Below are positions 9,741 to 19,550 of a stretch of DNA of 51,838 nucleotides, one piece after another. Position numbers and translations under genes: made by a program. The DNA is taken from assembly GCF_000159635.1 (NCBI RefSeq), contig NZ_GG667192.1, positions 622,891 to 674,728 of the forward strand, given 5' to 3'. Below the pieces are notes generated by a model. It saw nothing but the letters and a program-made list of their open reading frames with translations, did no database searches and was not told the origin of the DNA. This DNA is from Corynebacterium lipophiloflavum DSM 44291. GTDB lineage: Bacteria; Actinomycetota; Actinomycetes; Mycobacteriales; Mycobacteriaceae. Every line of letters starts with the position of its first letter. Positions within the stretch are counted from its first letter, which is position 1.

Positions 9741-10616
9741 ATGGACACGACAACGGGCATTCGGCCGGTGATCATAACGGGGCTGTCGGGGGGAGGGCTG
9801 TCCTCGGCCGCGAAGATCTTCGAGGACAAGGGGTACTTCGTGTCGCAGAATCTGCCACCGTCAATGATACTCGAGCTGACTGACATGGCGCTCGCCGGCA
9901 CCGCGCCGGTGGAGCACCTCGCCTTTGTCACCGACGTGCGCGCCCGCAACTTTTCCGGCTCGCTCATGGAGACCATTGCGTCGATCAAAGCCAAGGGCAA
10001 CGCCCCGTTCGTGCTTTACCTCGAGGCGCGCGACGACGTTTTGATCCGGCGCTTCGACAGCGTGCGCCGGACGCACCCGCTCCAGGGCGTCGAGCCGCTG
10101 AGCGTCGGCATCGCGCGCGAGCGCGAGCAGCTCGCGGCGGTGCGCGAGGAGGCGGACGTGATTATCGACACCTCCAACCTTTCCGTGCACGACCTTCGCC
10201 GCGCCGTGGAGGCGTCGGTCGGCGAGCTGCCGGTGGACCGCCAGCACGTCACCATCGAGTCCTTCGGCTTCAAGCACGGCTCGCCGCGCGATGCGGACAT
10301 CGTGATGGACGTGAGGTTTTTGCCCAACCCGTACTGGATTGAGGGGCTGCGCCAGTTCCGCGGCGTTGATGCGCCCGTGGCCGATTACGTGCTCTCCCAG
10401 CCGGGCGCGACCGAGTTCGTGGACAATTTCGTCGCGCTGCTCGATTCGATGCTTGCCGGCTACCGCCACGAGGGCAAGAACTTCGTCACCGTCGGCATCG
10501 GCTGCACTGGCGGTCACCACAGGTCCGTCGCCGTGTCCGAAGCCATCGCGAAGCGGCTGCGCGAGCTTGATAACGTCGACGTCCACGTCCTGCACCGCGA
10601 TCTTGAGCGCCACTAG
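9741..10616 (+). CDS. rapZ: RapZ/YvcJ family nucleotide-binding protein
   Basis: A 291-residue member of the RapZ (YvcJ) family, in its conserved position between uvrC and yvcK. Family members bind nucleotides and, in E. coli, an sRNA via the C-terminal domain. The C-terminal signature [13 protein letters not shown] is intact. The N-terminal P-loop reads GLSGGGLSS (14-22), so the normal Lys is Leu20. The usual DNLPP motif reads QNLPP, with the Asp replaced by Gln. ATP/GTP binding by the canonical Walker A is therefore doubtful here; this may be a lineage trait. Role in Corynebacterium is not established from sequence. Confidence 0.85.
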   Translation: MDTTTGIRPVIITGLSGGGLSSAAKIFEDKGYFVSQNLPPSMILELTDMALAGTAPVEHLAFVTDVRARNFSGSLMETIASIKAKGNAPFVLYLEARDDVLIRRFDSVRRTHPLQGVEPLSVGIAREREQLAAVREEADVIIDTSNLSVHDLRRAVEASVGELPVDRQHVTIESFGFKHGSPRDADIVMDVRFLPNPYWIEGLRQFRGVDAPVADYVLSQPGATEFVDNFVALLDSMLAGYRHEGKNFVTVGIGCTGGHHRSVAVSEAIAKRLRELDNVDVHVLHRDLERH

Positions 10617-10640
10617 ACCTTTGAGCGAAACGATTAACCC

Positions 10641-11600
10641 ATGACCACTTTCACCTGCCTCGGCGGCGGCCACGGCCTCTACCAGACGCTTCTCGCGTGT
10701 CGACGAGCCCACGCCGAGCACATCAACGCCGTCGTCACCGTCGCCGATGACGGCGGTTCCTCCGGTCGCCTGCGCCGCGAGCTGGGGATGATCCCCCCGG
10801 GAGACCTGCGTATGGCGCTGTCCGCTCTCATGCCCGACACGGAGACCGGCCGGTTGTGGCGCGACACGCTGCAGCACCGTTTCCGGGGCAACGGCGCGAT
10901 GGCCGGCCACGCGGTGGGCAACCTCCTGCTCGCGGGCCTGAGCGAAGAAGTAGGCGGCATGCAGGCCGCGCTCGACGTGCTCACCACCTGGGCGGGTGCC
11001 AAGGGCCGGGTCATCCCCGTGTGCGGCGAGCCGCTGGAGATCGAAGCGGATGTCGCAGGGCTTGACGACGACCCCCGGGTCCTGCGCTCCGTGCGCGGAC
11101 AGGTGGCGGTGGCGACGACCCCCGGATCGGTGCGCCGCGTGCGCATCCTGCCGGCGGATCCGCCCGTCAACAGAGCGGCGATCGCCGCGATCATGAACGC
11201 CGACGTGGTCACCATCGGGCCAGGTTCGTGGTTTTCCTCGGTCATTCCCCACCTGCTGGTTCCGGACGTAGTGTCGGCGCTCAACGAGACCGTGGCGAAG
11301 GTGATCGTCGTGTTGAACCTGTCCCCGGAGGCGGGGGAGACCCAGGGTTTCACCACCGAGCGCCACATCCACCTGCTCTCGCAGCACGCGCCCGGGCTGA
11401 AGGTGGACAACTTCGTGGCGGACAGCGACATCAACACCACCCCCGGTGAGCGCACACACCTGCAGCGCACTGCGCAGCGCGTCGGCGCCGAGATCACCTA
11501 CACTGACGTGCGCACGGTGACAGCGGACGGGCAGACAACCAGCGTGCACGACCCCGAGAAGTTGGCGGCCGCGCTTCTGGCGCTCGGCGGGGCGGGTTAA
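10641..11600 (+). CDS. yvcK: Gluconeogenesis factor YvcK/CuvA family protein
   Basis: A 319-residue CofD-like Rossmann protein, known as YvcK or CuvA, linked in other bacteria to carbon metabolism, cell shape and peptidoglycan synthesis and reported to bind UDP-sugars. The N-terminus FTCLGGGHGLYQTL is the nucleotide-binding glycine loop, followed by VTVADDGGSSGRLRREL, both family hallmarks; IGPGSWFSSVIPHLL lies in the last third. The start codon lacks a strong ribosome binding site. Conserved neighbour of rapZ and whiA. Its TAA stop overlaps a TAAACT hexamer proposed as the whiA promoter. Confidence 0.9.
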   Translation: MTTFTCLGGGHGLYQTLLACRRAHAEHINAVVTVADDGGSSGRLRRELGMIPPGDLRMALSALMPDTETGRLWRDTLQHRFRGNGAMAGHAVGNLLLAGLSEEVGGMQAALDVLTTWAGAKGRVIPVCGEPLEIEADVAGLDDDPRVLRSVRGQVAVATTPGSVRRVRILPADPPVNRAAIAAIMNADVVTIGPGSWFSSVIPHLLVPDVVSALNETVAKVIVVLNLSPEAGETQGFTTERHIHLLSQHAPGLKVDNFVADSDINTTPGERTHLQRTAQRVGAEITYTDVRTVTADGQTTSVHDPEKLAAALLALGGAG

Positions 11601-11603
11601 ACT
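11598..11603 (+). promoter_or_regulatory. Candidate -10 hexamer for whiA
   Basis: TAAACT overlaps the yvcK stop codon (11598-11600). A start site about 7 nt downstream would give a leader of roughly 35 nt containing the GGGAGG ribosome binding site of whiA. Confidence 0.3.
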
Positions 11604-11644
11604 GTGTGGACTCTACGGTGTGCAAAGCAAAGGGAGGTATCGCG

Positions 11645-12646
11645 GTGTCGCTAACCGCCCAGGTGAAAGACGAGTTGCTGCTGGTCGACAACCCCTCCCA
11701 GGCCAGCCGTTTCGCCGAGGCCGCGGCGATGATCCGCTTCGCCGGTGAGGTCGGCGACTCGCCTCGCGGGCTGTGCCTGAGCGCTGAGTTCTCGGAGCTG
11801 CGGGTCGCGCAGCGCCTCGCGGCGTCGTTACGAGAGTTGTGCGACGTCGACGTGAGCGTGCAAACACTCTCCCCGGATTCCAGTCGGCGCGACGCCTCGT
11901 ACACGGTCAGCGTGGCAGAGGGCACGAAGGACGTGATCCGCAGGTTGAAGCTGGTGACGGTTTCGGGCCACCGCGTTGTCGGCTTACCGCGGCACATCAT
12001 CTCCGGCTCGATCGCGGAGGTCGAGGCCGCGTGGCGCGGTGCGTTCCTCGCGCGCGGCGTGCTCACGGAGCCGGGGCGCAGCTCCAGCCTCGAGGTGCTC
12101 AGCCCGTGCCAGGAGGCGGCTCTGGCGCTCGTCGGCCTGGCGCGCCGGCTCTCCGTCGCGGCGAAGACGAAGGAGACGCGCGGGGTGGAGCGGGTATTTC
12201 TGCGCGACGGCGACGCGATCGCGGTGCTGCTCAGCCGCATGGGTGCGCAGCGCACCCGCGTGATGTGGGACGAGAAGCGCAAAATGAAGCAGATGACCGC
12301 GAAAAGCGGGCAGCGCCTCGCCACGTTCGACGACGCCAACACGCGGCGCTCCGCGCAGGCCGCAGCGGCGGCCGCGGCGCGTGTCGAACGCGCCATGGAA
12401 ATCCTCGGCGACGACGTTCCGGAGCACCTGGCCGAGGCGGGGCAGTTGCGCGTGGAATACCGCCACTCCTCGCTCGAGGAGCTTGGCCGCCTCGCGGACC
12501 CGCAGATGACCAAGGATGCCGTCGCGGGTCGGATCCGCCGGCTGCTGTCGCTGGCGGACACGCGTGCCGCAGAGCTCGGGATCGCCGATACGCAGTCGGT
12601 GCTCGTGGCGGAGGATGACGACGCCGACGGGCCGAACTCGACCTAG
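11645..12646 (+). CDS. whiA: WhiA-type sporulation/division regulator
   Basis: A 333-residue DNA-binding protein combining an N-terminal LAGLIDADG-homing-endonuclease-like fold without nuclease function and a C-terminal helix-turn-helix (LGRLADPQMTKDAVAGRIRRL region, about 275-320; quoted motif split as LADPQMTKDAV and GRIRRLL). In Streptomyces it co-activates division genes with WhiB; in corynebacteria it is thought to act in growth and division. The GTG at 11645 is chosen because GGGAGG sits 8 nt upstream and the product begins MSLTAQVKDELL as in relatives; a longer frame from 11606 lacks these features. Confidence 0.92.
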   Translation: MSLTAQVKDELLLVDNPSQASRFAEAAAMIRFAGEVGDSPRGLCLSAEFSELRVAQRLAASLRELCDVDVSVQTLSPDSSRRDASYTVSVAEGTKDVIRRLKLVTVSGHRVVGLPRHIISGSIAEVEAAWRGAFLARGVLTEPGRSSSLEVLSPCQEAALALVGLARRLSVAAKTKETRGVERVFLRDGDAIAVLLSRMGAQRTRVMWDEKRKMKQMTAKSGQRLATFDDANTRRSAQAAAAAAARVERAMEILGDDVPEHLAEAGQLRVEYRHSSLEELGRLADPQMTKDAVAGRIRRLLSLADTRAAELGIADTQSVLVAEDDDADGPNST

Positions 12647-12713
12647 TACTACAGGCGCGCCCGGGGAGCAAACCGGGCAAAATCGGTACCATGCGGGCAC
12701 GGTCAAGCAGGGC

Positions 12714-12719
12714 TACACT
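12714..12719 (+). promoter_or_regulatory. Candidate -10 element upstream of gap
   Basis: The 158-bp gap before gap holds two -10-like hexamers, TACCAT (12687-12692) and TACACT (12714-12719), with no convincing -35 for either. gap has a clear AAGGAG ribosome binding site, so a leadered transcript is expected. Confidence 0.3.
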
Positions 12720-12798
12720 GGGAGGCAACGGGGCTGCGAGGAACTCGAACGGGAAACTTCCAGTTCCGGTAAGTGAACCGAAACTCTCTAAGGAGTGA

Positions 12799-13818
<1,020 letters not shown>

Positions 13819-13828
13819 GTTCGGCCTG

Positions 13829-13868
13829 GCCCGGGGTGGTGCGCTTTCAGGCACACCCCGGGCTTTTG
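13829..13868 (+). terminator. Rho-independent terminator after gap
   Basis: Perfect 10-bp inverted repeat GCCCGGGGTG (13829-13838) / CACCCCGGGC (13854-13863) with a 15-nt loop, followed by TTTTGTATTT. It starts 11 bp after the gap stop codon. Confidence 0.85.
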
Positions 13869-13878
13869 TATTTCTCAC

Positions 13879-13884
13879 TAGACT
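13879..13884 (+). promoter_or_regulatory. Candidate -10 hexamer for pgk
   Basis: TAGACT lies just after the gap terminator and 41 bp before the pgk ATG, leaving room for the GAAGGAGA ribosome binding site in the transcript. Confidence 0.35.
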
Positions 13885-13924
13885 TGACGACGACGCATTA
13901 CACCAGCCTGTGAAGGAGACTTTC

Positions 13925-15142
13925 ATGCCGCTTCAGACCATCCAGCAGCTGCTCGACGAGGGTGTCGACGGGCGCCACGTGCTTGTCCGCTCCGACTTCA
14001 ACGTCCCGCTGGACGATGAGGGCAACATCACCGACGCCGGGCGTATCGACGCCTCCATTCCGACGCTCAAGGCGCTGCTCGACGGCGGCGCGAAGGTGAT
14101 CGTCACCGCCCACCTGGGCCGCCCGAAGGGCGAGTTCAAGCCGGAGTTTTCCCTCAAGCCTGTGGCGGAGGCCCTGTCCGAGCGCCTCGGCCAGTTCGTG
14201 GCCTTGGCCTCCGACGTCTCGGGCGAGGACGCCCACGAGCGCGCGAACGGCCTCACCGAGGGTGAGATCCTGCTCGTGGAGAACGTGCGTTTCGACGCCC
14301 GCGAGACCTCGAAGGACGACGCCGAGCGCGAGGCCTTCGCCGCGGAGCTGGCGGACCTCGCCGCCGATGATGGGGCGTTTGTGTCCGACGGTTTCGGCGT
14401 GGTGCACCGCAAGCAGGCCTCGGTGTACGACGTGGCGGCAAAGCTCCCAGCATACGCCGGCTACCTCGTGGAAAAGGAGGTTGAGACGCTCGGCAGTGTC
14501 AAGGATAACCCGGCACACCCGTACGTCGTCGTGCTCGGCGGCTCCAAGGTCTCTGACAAGCTCGGTGTGATCGAGGCGTTGGCGCAAAAGGCCGACAAGC
14601 TGGTCATCGGTGGCGGCATGTGCTACACGTTCCTCGCCGCACAGGGCCACAACGTGCAGAAGTCGCTGTTGCAGGAGGACATGGTCGACACCTGCGGCAA
14701 GCTGATCGAAACCTACGGCGACAAGCTGGTGTTGCCCGTGGATCTTGCCATCGCCCCGGAGTTTGACAAGAACGCCGAGAAGAAGGTCGTGGGCCTCGAC
14801 GACATCGACGAGGGCTGGATGTCGCTGGACATCGGCCCCGAGACGGCGCAGAACTACGCGGCGGCGATCAAGGAGGCGAAGACGGTGTTCTGGAACGGGC
14901 CGATGGGCGTGTTCGAGTTCCCCAACTTCGCTGACGGTACACAGGCCGTCGCGGAAGCGATGATCGAGGCGACGAAGAACAACGACTGCTTCACCGTCGT
15001 CGGCGGCGGCGACTCGGCGGCGTCGGTACGCGCGCTCGGCCTCGACGAGGAGGGCTTCTCTCACATCTCCACCGGCGGTGGCGCTTCCCTCGAGCTCATC
15101 GAGGGCAAGGAACTGCCCGGCGTGAGCGTCGTCAGCAACTAA
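13925..15142 (+). CDS. pgk: Phosphoglycerate kinase
   Basis: Transfers phosphate from 1,3-bisphosphoglycerate to ADP. The 405-residue, two-domain enzyme shows [15 protein letters not shown] near the N-terminus, HLGRPKG in the substrate region, [12 protein letters not shown] at the hinge, and the nucleotide loop GGGDSAAS followed by [13 protein letters not shown] at the C-terminus. The ATG at 13925 is supported by GAAGGAGA 8 nt upstream; a GTG at 13910 overlaps that site. tpiA follows after 20 bp. Confidence 0.96.
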   Translation: MPLQTIQQLLDEGVDGRHVLVRSDFNVPLDDEGNITDAGRIDASIPTLKALLDGGAKVIVTAHLGRPKGEFKPEFSLKPVAEALSERLGQFVALASDVSGEDAHERANGLTEGEILLVENVRFDARETSKDDAEREAFAAELADLAADDGAFVSDGFGVVHRKQASVYDVAAKLPAYAGYLVEKEVETLGSVKDNPAHPYVVVLGGSKVSDKLGVIEALAQKADKLVIGGGMCYTFLAAQGHNVQKSLLQEDMVDTCGKLIETYGDKLVLPVDLAIAPEFDKNAEKKVVGLDDIDEGWMSLDIGPETAQNYAAAIKEAKTVFWNGPMGVFEFPNFADGTQAVAEAMIEATKNNDCFTVVGGGDSAASVRALGLDEEGFSHISTGGGASLELIEGKELPGVSVVSN

Positions 15143-15162
15143 GACTCGAAAGGAGTACGCAC

Positions 15163-15945
15163 ATGTCCCGGAAGCCGCTCATTGCCGGCAACTGGAAGAT
15201 GAACCTCGACCACCTCGAGGCCATCTCAAGCGCCCAGAAACTGGCGTTCGCGTTCCCGAAGGACGGGTACGAGTACGTCGATATCGCGCTCACGGTGCCG
15301 TTCACCGACCTGCGCTCGATCCAGACACTGGTCGACGGCGACAAGCTGCAGATCACCTACGGCGCCCAGGACGTCTCCCCGCACGACAACGGCGCGCACA
15401 CCGGCGATATCTCGGCCCCGATGCTGGCCAAGCTCGGGTGCTCCTGGGTGGTCGTGGGGCACTCGGAAAGGCGCGAGCAGCACGGGGAGACCGATGATGA
15501 GGTCGCGGCGAAGGCCGCGAAGGCCCTCGAGCACGGCATCAGCCCGATCGTCTGCGTCGGCGAGCCGGAGGAGGTCCGCGATCGCTCGGAGCACGTCGCT
15601 TACGTCGTCGAGCAGACCCGCCGCTCCCTGGCCACCCTGGGTACGGCGGAGCTCGCCCGCACCGTCATCGCTTACGAACCGGTCTGGGCGATCGGGACGG
15701 ACAAGACGGCGTCGGCGGCCGACGCCCAGGAGGTGTGCAAGGCAATCCGCGAGACGATCCGCGAGCTTGCCGACGACCCCACCGCCGACGCGATCCGCAT
15801 CCTCTACGGCGGGTCCGTCAAGGTCGACACCATCGGCGAGATTGTGGGCCAGCCCGACGTCGACGGTGGCCTGGTCGGGGGAGCGTCGCTGGACGGCCAG
15901 GAATTTGCCAAACTCGCCGCCGCGGCGGCCAACGCAGTGCGCTAG
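15163..15945 (+). CDS. tpiA: Triosephosphate isomerase
   Basis: Interconverts dihydroxyacetone phosphate and glyceraldehyde 3-phosphate. The 260-residue TIM barrel has Asn10 and Lys12 in AGNWKMN, the catalytic His100 in VVGHSERRE and the catalytic base Glu172 in [10 protein letters not shown], plus the phosphate loop YGGSV and [18 protein letters not shown] precedes the ATG. In C. glutamicum the next gene is ppc; here secG follows after only 18 bp (see findings). Confidence 0.97.
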   Translation: MSRKPLIAGNWKMNLDHLEAISSAQKLAFAFPKDGYEYVDIALTVPFTDLRSIQTLVDGDKLQITYGAQDVSPHDNGAHTGDISAPMLAKLGCSWVVVGHSERREQHGETDDEVAAKAAKALEHGISPIVCVGEPEEVRDRSEHVAYVVEQTRRSLATLGTAELARTVIAYEPVWAIGTDKTASAADAQEVCKAIRETIRELADDPTADAIRILYGGSVKVDTIGEIVGQPDVDGGLVGGASLDGQEFAKLAAAAANAVR

Positions 15946-15950
15946 TCGTG

Positions 15951-15956
15951 TAAGGT
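15951..15956 (+). promoter_or_regulatory. Candidate -10 hexamer of a leaderless secG transcript
   Basis: TAAGGT lies 7 nt before ATG 15964 and 6 nt after the tpiA stop. Confidence 0.4.
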
Positions 15957-15963
15957 GTACTCC

Positions 15964-16200
15964 ATGATTCTGGCACTCGAGATCGTCTTGGTCATCACCG
16001 CAATCCTGATGACGGTGTTCGTCCTGCTGCACCGGGGCAAAGGTGGCGGCCTGTCCAGCCTGTTCGGCGGCGGGGTCCAGGCCAACCTGTCCGGGTCGAC
16101 GATCGTCGAGCGCAACCTGACCCGCTACACCATCGTGATCGCAGTCATCTGGATCACGTGCATTATCGGGCTCAACCTCGCGCAATCCTTCGCGGTCTAG
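15964..16200 (+). CDS. secG: Protein translocase subunit SecG
   Basis: Small subunit of the SecYEG export channel. The 78-residue protein has two transmembrane helices (about 3-22 and 55-75) separated by the conserved cytosolic loop LLHRGKGGGLSSLFGGGVQ. The ATG at 15964 gives the standard start MILALEIVLV; a GTG three codons earlier is possible but lies inside a -10-like element. Its TAG is immediately adjacent to the stop of the convergent pgl gene. Confidence 0.93.
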   Translation: MILALEIVLVITAILMTVFVLLHRGKGGGLSSLFGGGVQANLSGSTIVERNLTRYTIVIAVIWITCIIGLNLAQSFAV

Positions 16201-16917
16201 CTAGGGGGCAGCGTCCTCGGTGACGAAGAGCACGGTCTCTTCTCGCCCGGCGGCCCCAGCGGCTGGCCACTCATCGGCGGAGGCGCCGCGCGCCACGTGC
16301 GCGGCGGCCTCCGCCTTTTCCGCGCCCGAAACCAGAAGCCAGACCCGCTCGGCGCGCCCGACGGCGGCAAGGGTCAGCGTCGCGCGCTCGGCGGGGGGTT
16401 TCGGCGAATCCGTCACCGCGACCACGAGGCGCTCCGTCTCGCGCACGGCCGGGGTGTGGGGGAACAGGGAGTTGATGTGGCCCTCGCCGCCCATCCCGAG
16501 CAGGTGGATGTCGAAGCCCTCCGGTGCGGCGATGCCCAGGTCGCGCTCGTAACGGCGCACGGCGTCTGCCATGTCACCGCCGGTGAGCCCGTAGCCGTAC
16601 ACGTTGGCCTCGGGGAGTGGAATGTGTTCGAGCAGCGCGGTGCGGGCCTGGCCCTCGTTGGAGTCGGGGTGAGCGACCTCGACGTTGCGTTCGTCGCCGA
16701 AGAAGACGTAGACGCGCGACCAGTCGATGGTCAGGTCGCGGAGGTTTTCCAAAAATCGGATGCCGGAGGTGCCGCCGGTGAGGACGACGCGGGCGGTGCC
16801 GTCGCCGTTGACCCCACCGACCGGGTCGGCGTGGATGGCGCTGATGGTGCGGGCGAAACGTTCGGTGGCGGCGTCGATAAGCGAAGCGAGGTCAGGGAAC
16901 TTTGAAACCGTAACCAT
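16201..16917 (-). CDS. pgl: 6-phosphogluconolactonase
   Basis: Hydrolyses 6-phosphogluconolactone, the product of Zwf. The 238-residue DevB-type protein has LTGGTSGIRFLENL (sugar-phosphate isomerase-like fold), FFGDERNV and GMGGEGHINSLFPH, the family signature with the catalytic His. Last gene of the tkt-tal-zwf-opcA-pgl operon; 25 bp behind opcA. Converges directly on secG with no spacer for a bidirectional terminator. Confidence 0.94.
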   Translation of the reverse strand: MVTVSKFPDLASLIDAATERFARTISAIHADPVGGVNGDGTARVVLTGGTSGIRFLENLRDLTIDWSRVYVFFGDERNVEVAHPDSNEGQARTALLEHIPLPEANVYGYGLTGGDMADAVRRYERDLGIAAPEGFDIHLLGMGGEGHINSLFPHTPAVRETERLVVAVTDSPKPPAERATLTLAAVGRAERVWLLVSGAEKAEAAAHVARGASADEWPAAGAAGREETVLFVTEDAAP

Positions 16918-16942
16918 GAGCGTGGGTGGGGCCTTTCGAGGG

Positions 16943-17875
16943 TTAAACGACGTGCACGTGGGAGATGCCGTCGAGCGCGTGGGCGTAGGCGATGTCGGGG
17001 TCGAGGTGGCGCAGCTCCTCGGCGAGGCACTCCGCGTCGGTGCGCGCGGTCATGGCGACGTAGGAATCGGGGCTGCCCGGAACGGAGACACGCACGCTGT
17101 GTTCGTCCATGACGGACACGACAATGTCGCCGCGGTCGTAGCTCAAGCGCAATTCGGTAATGGGAACGTTCTCGATGATCTCGGAGGCGTTCGGGCCCGG
17201 GCTGCGGGTTACGTCGACACCGAGGCAGCTGGCCAGCCAGCCAGCGGCGATGTCGACGCTGGGGTTGTCCACGGGCCCAGAGATCTTCACCGCAGTGATG
17301 TCCTCGCCCAGGTGGCGGTCGACCGCGGACGCCACGATCCCGCGCCAAGGGGTGATGCGCGACCACATCATGTCGGAGTCGCCCTCGGAGTAACCGTTGG
17401 ACAGACGCAGAAGCGCATTACCGGAGACGTTGCGCCGGGCGTTGGTGATGCGGCGCTGCGCGATATTGCCCAGGGGTGCCTCGGCCGGGTTCGCGGGGGC
17501 AGTCGTCGGCCACCACGCGACGATCGGCGTGTCCGGCAGAATAAGCGGGGTGACCACCGAGTCGAGGTTCGCGGTGAGCTCACCGTGGAGGTGCATGACC
17601 ACCATCTCGGAGGCGCCCGCATCAGCGGTGAGGATGCATTCCGCGTCGAGCTTCGTCGGATCCTCGGCGTCGCCCAGCAGCATGACGAGCACGCGGGCCG
17701 GGTGCTCCTGGGTCGCGTCGCGCACGGACAGCAGGATGGAGTCCACGTCGTCGCTCGCGGCAGCGACCACGAGCAGCGTCAGTACGCGGCCGGTGGCCAT
17801 GGAGTAGTAGTCCTGCGCTTGCAGAAGCGTCGCGGTGATCTGGCGCGTCGTGGTGTCGGGGAGTTTGATAATCAT
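16943..17875 (-). CDS. opcA: Glucose-6-phosphate dehydrogenase assembly protein OpcA
   Basis: A 310-residue OpcA-family protein. OpcA is needed for activity or assembly of glucose-6-phosphate dehydrogenase in actinobacteria and cyanobacteria, and here sits right behind zwf (42 bp) as usual. Recognisable stretches are ARVLVMLLGDAEDPTKLDAECIL (read as VLVMLLGDAED then LDAECIL), PDTPIVAWWP and DMMWSRITPWRGIVA. No catalytic motif is expected. ATG at 17875 follows GACCCGGAG, a weak ribosome binding site. Confidence 0.93.
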   Translation of the reverse strand: MIIKLPDTTTRQITATLLQAQDYYSMATGRVLTLLVVAAASDDVDSILLSVRDATQEHPARVLVMLLGDAEDPTKLDAECILTADAGASEMVVMHLHGELTANLDSVVTPLILPDTPIVAWWPTTAPANPAEAPLGNIAQRRITNARRNVSGNALLRLSNGYSEGDSDMMWSRITPWRGIVASAVDRHLGEDITAVKISGPVDNPSVDIAAGWLASCLGVDVTRSPGPNASEIIENVPITELRLSYDRGDIVVSVMDEHSVRVSVPGSPDSYVAMTARTDAECLAEELRHLDPDIAYAHALDGISHVHVV

Positions 17876-17917
17876 CTCCGGGTCTCTTCCAATCGGTTCT
17901 TCTCGGGTCAGCCGCGC

Positions 17918-19453
17918 TTAAGGCCTGCGCCAGTGGCGGCCGGTGCGCGCGAGCATGGCATCAGCGGATTCGGGGCCCCACGTACCGGCGGCGTAGGCGT
18001 CGGGGCGGCCGTTTTCGGCCCAGTGCTCGAGGATGGGATCGAGGATCTCCCAGCTGCGCTCGACCTCCTCGTTCGTGGGGAAGAGGCTCGACTCGTCGAG
18101 CAGCGCGTCGAGGATCAATCGCTCGTACGCTTCGGGGGACTCCTCGGTGAACGCCTCCGAGTAGGAAAAGTCCATGTTCACGTCGCGCACCTCCATGGTG
18201 GAGCCCGGGACTTTGGAGCCGAAGCGCATGAGCACGCCCTCGTCCGGCTGGATGCGCAGCACGACAGCGTTAGCGGTGAGCAGATCAGTCTGGCCCTTGG
18301 CGAAGGGCTGGAAAGGCGGCCGCTTGAACACCAGCGCGATCTCGGTGACGCGGCGGCCCAGGCGCTTTCCTGTGCGCAGGTAGAACGGCACGCCCGCCCA
18401 GCGCCGAGAGTTAATCGTCAAGGTGCAGGCCGCGTAGGTCTCAGTGGTGGAGTCCGGGTCGAATCCCTCCTCTTCACGCAAGCCGATGACCTTCTCCGAG
18501 CCTTGCCACCCGGACGTGTACTGGCCGCGCGCCGTGGTCTCGTCGAAGGGCTCGAGAGGAGTGGTGGCGCGCAGCACTTTAAGCTTCTCGGCGCGCAGGC
18601 GCCTCGGGGAGAACGAGGTGGGCTCCTCCATGGCGACGAGCGCCAACAACTGGATCAGGTGGTTTTGGATCACGTCCCGGGCCGCGCCGATGCCGTCGTA
18701 GTACCCGGCGCGCCCGCCCAGGCCGATGTCCTCGGCCATGGTGATTTGCACGTGGTCGATGTAGTTGGCGTTCCACACCGGCTCAAACATCTGGTTAGCG
18801 AAGCGCAGCGCGAGGATGTTCTGCACCGTTTCCTTGCCCAGGTAGTGGTCGATGCGGAACACGGAGCGCTCCGGGAAGACATGGTTGACCACCTCGTTGA
18901 GCTTCTTCGCGGAGGCGAGGTCGTGGCCGAACGGCTTCTCGATGACCACGCGGCGCCACTGGTTGCCCGTCGGGGTGGCCATGCCGCAGCGGTCGAGCTG
19001 GTGGACCACGTCGGAGAAGTATTCCGGGGGAACGGAGAGATAGAACGCCCAGTTGCCGCCGGTGCCGCGGTTGGCGTCCATCTCCGCGAGCAGTGCCGCG
19101 AGCTTCTCAAACGCCTCGTCGTCGTCGAAGGCGCCGGTGACGAAGTGCATGCCCTCGGCGAGGCGGTTCCACACGTTTTCGTTGAAGCGCGTGCGCGAGC
19201 CCTTTTCGACGGCGGAGCGCACGTAGTCTTCAAAGTCGGTTTTGGTCCACTCGCGTCGACCGAAACCAACGAGGCTGAAACCGGCGGGCAGCAGGCCGCG
19301 GTTGGCAAGGTCGTAGATTGCCGGCAGGAGCTTCCTGCGCGCGAGATCGCCGGTTACGCCGAAAATTACCATTCCCGACGGCCCCGCGATGCGCGGCAGA
19401 CGCTTGTCCTCTGGCTGTCGGAGCGGGTTGACCCACGCGGCCTCGTCCGTCAC
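17918..19453 (-). CDS. zwf: Glucose-6-phosphate 1-dehydrogenase
   Basis: Commits glucose 6-phosphate to the oxidative pentose phosphate pathway and supplies NADPH. The 511-residue protein has the dinucleotide loop GVTGDLARRK (32-41), EKPFG (172-176) and the active-site signature RIDHYLGKE (200-208) with the catalytic His203. It starts with GTG preceded by GAGGTG. A perfect 10-bp hairpin lies between tal and zwf, so zwf may be expressed at a different level from tkt-tal. Confidence 0.96.
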   Translation of the reverse strand: MTDEAAWVNPLRQPEDKRLPRIAGPSGMVIFGVTGDLARRKLLPAIYDLANRGLLPAGFSLVGFGRREWTKTDFEDYVRSAVEKGSRTRFNENVWNRLAEGMHFVTGAFDDDEAFEKLAALLAEMDANRGTGGNWAFYLSVPPEYFSDVVHQLDRCGMATPTGNQWRRVVIEKPFGHDLASAKKLNEVVNHVFPERSVFRIDHYLGKETVQNILALRFANQMFEPVWNANYIDHVQITMAEDIGLGGRAGYYDGIGAARDVIQNHLIQLLALVAMEEPTSFSPRRLRAEKLKVLRATTPLEPFDETTARGQYTSGWQGSEKVIGLREEEGFDPDSTTETYAACTLTINSRRWAGVPFYLRTGKRLGRRVTEIALVFKRPPFQPFAKGQTDLLTANAVVLRIQPDEGVLMRFGSKVPGSTMEVRDVNMDFSYSEAFTEESPEAYERLILDALLDESSLFPTNEEVERSWEILDPILEHWAENGRPDAYAAGTWGPESADAMLARTGRHWRRP

Positions 19454-19516
19454 GGTTGTTCACCTCGAGTAATAGGTAGATGGGAAAGATTTTTGGATAT
19501 TCGTTCAAATGTACAG

Positions 19517-19540
19517 TGCCCGCGCGGGTGCGCGGGCACA
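19517..19540 (-). terminator. Perfect hairpin between tal and zwf
   Basis: GTGCCCGCGC (19517-19526) and GCGCGGGCAC (19531-19540) form a 10-bp GC-rich stem with a 4-nt loop, 10 bp behind the tal stop. No U-tract follows on the minus strand. It may be a U-less or partial terminator, or an RNA-processing/stability hairpin inside the pentose phosphate operon. Confidence 0.5.
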
Positions 19541-19550
19541 AAACGCGAAA

